From the NCBI RefSeq assembly GCF_029227915.1, contig NC_079884.1, positions 6,822,001-6,886,000 of the forward strand: DNA of 64,000 bases, in the 5' to 3' direction. The DNA comes from Hydractinia symbiolongicarpus (taxonomy: Eukaryota; Cnidaria; Hydrozoa; Anthoathecata; Hydractiniidae). Below the pieces are notes generated by a model. The model was given only the letters and a program-made list of their open reading frames with translations, did no database searches and was not told where the DNA came from. Of the stretch, positions 63,715 through 64,000 are shown piece after piece (the first letter of the stretch is position 1; every line of letters starts with the position of its first letter). Both the position numbers and the translations under genes were made by a program.

Positions 63715-64000
63715 CGCTACCACAGCGCCCAGTGTAATCGCTGAGTTCCAGCAATCATGTCATCAGTCTTTTCACTAATAAAAGCGATGCAACCTAGTAA
63801 TTTCAGAAAAATATTGCTGAAAACATGTTGGTACGAATATGTGGTGCAACTGTTGTAACTCGAACAGACTGATACCGTTAGAAACTCAATGAAATGTAGT
63901 TTTTGGAACTGTCTCTATTTTTTCAGCGCGCACTAACGGCTAGGATTGGTTCCACAGTAAAATAACTCATTTATCTAAATTTTTATTTAAAACGCTACCA
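63714..64000 (+). repeat. Satellite array resumes after insert
   Basis: Satellite sequence picks up exactly where it stopped at 63534 (left side ends AAATAAA, right side starts GCGCTACCACAGCGCCC). It follows the same monomer order as the paralogous stretch from 60187 to about 60580. The last box is at 63823 (AAACATGTTGG). The stretch lacks 93 bp present at 60238-60330, and the window ends in mid-monomer. Confidence 0.97.
63755..63770. other. 93-bp satellite deletion junction next to the insert
   Basis: CAATCATGTCA (ending 63762) is joined to TCAGTCTTTTCAC (from 63763). In the paralogous monomer these are at 60237 and 60331, so 60238-60330 is missing here. The box interval fits: 372 + 179 - 93 = 458 bp, as observed between 63365 and 63823. 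No microhomology that explains the join is visible. Confidence 0.88.

Noticed and set aside
1-64000. CRISPR array
   Set aside because: Repeats are 370-376 bp with no alternation of short constant repeats and unique spacers, and no cas genes are present.
1-64000. Gene for a long repetitive protein or a tandem RNA gene cluster
   Set aside because: No frame stays open through a monomer in most copies. Single-base length variation between monomers would break a frame, and no rRNA, tRNA or snRNA sequence is visible.
1-64000. Naming a species or a known satellite (for example beetle satellites of similar length)
   Set aside because: Length alone is shared by many unrelated satellites, and I could not match the sequence to a remembered consensus.

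Overview
The window is one tandem satellite DNA array from a eukaryotic genome. I find no protein-coding gene, tRNA, rRNA, CRISPR array or regulatory unit. Every monomer has the same head-to-tail orientation. I located 171 copies of a conserved box (ACATGTTGGTAC and close variants), one per monomer. Their spacing is 370-376 bp, except for four outliers: 429 bp twice, 523 bp once and 458 bp once. The sequence is AT-rich but keeps many CpG-containing words such as CAGCGCGCGATAACGG. The source looks like an invertebrate (peri)centromeric or heterochromatic block, but I do not recognise the satellite and cannot name a species.

Layout. (1) 1-11 kb holds family I monomers (372-373 bp, 'cgctgatttccggc', 'gacccaac'). 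It contains a 6-monomer higher-order repeat (HOR) of 2292 bp at 427-5009, whose third monomer carries an internal 57-bp duplication. A 3-monomer HOR of 1118 bp follows at 5010-7485 and is cut by a 223-bp deletion junction at 7485/7486. (2) 11-34.7 kb holds family II monomers (371-376 bp, 'cgctgagttccggc', poly-A/poly-T length variants). It contains a nested 1116-bp triplication-type duplication, a 5.6-kb segmental duplication (14.9-19.2 kb versus 20.5-25.1 kb) and a long HOR in 10-, 9- and 8-monomer versions (24.6-34.7 kb). (3) 34.7-44 kb is a mosaic of families II and III with a 1500-bp and a 1490-bp tandem duplication. (4) 44-53 kb holds family III ('gtggcgcaaccgttg', 'cggaattatactg'), with a 6-monomer HOR of 2231 bp and a 4-monomer 1484-bp relative. 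(5) 53-58.9 kb is a mosaic in which family II tracts reappear inside family III monomers. (6) 58.9-64 kb is a 9-monomer, 3346-bp duplication.

The only non-satellite DNA is a 179-bp insert at 63535-63713. It ends in AATAAATGTC followed by 36 A, so it looks like the 3' end of a reverse-transcribed RNA (a 5'-truncated LINE, a SINE, or a processed transcript). The paralogous site 3.4 kb upstream (near 60187) is empty, so the insertion is younger than the 3346-bp duplication. A 93-bp satellite deletion lies 49 bp downstream of it.

The array records repeated unequal exchange. HOR copies share private variants, differ by whole monomers, and contain chimeric monomers where the type switches inside one unit. 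Unit boundaries below are given at the first base of the ACATGTTGGTAC box unless stated otherwise; real breakpoints may lie elsewhere in the monomer.
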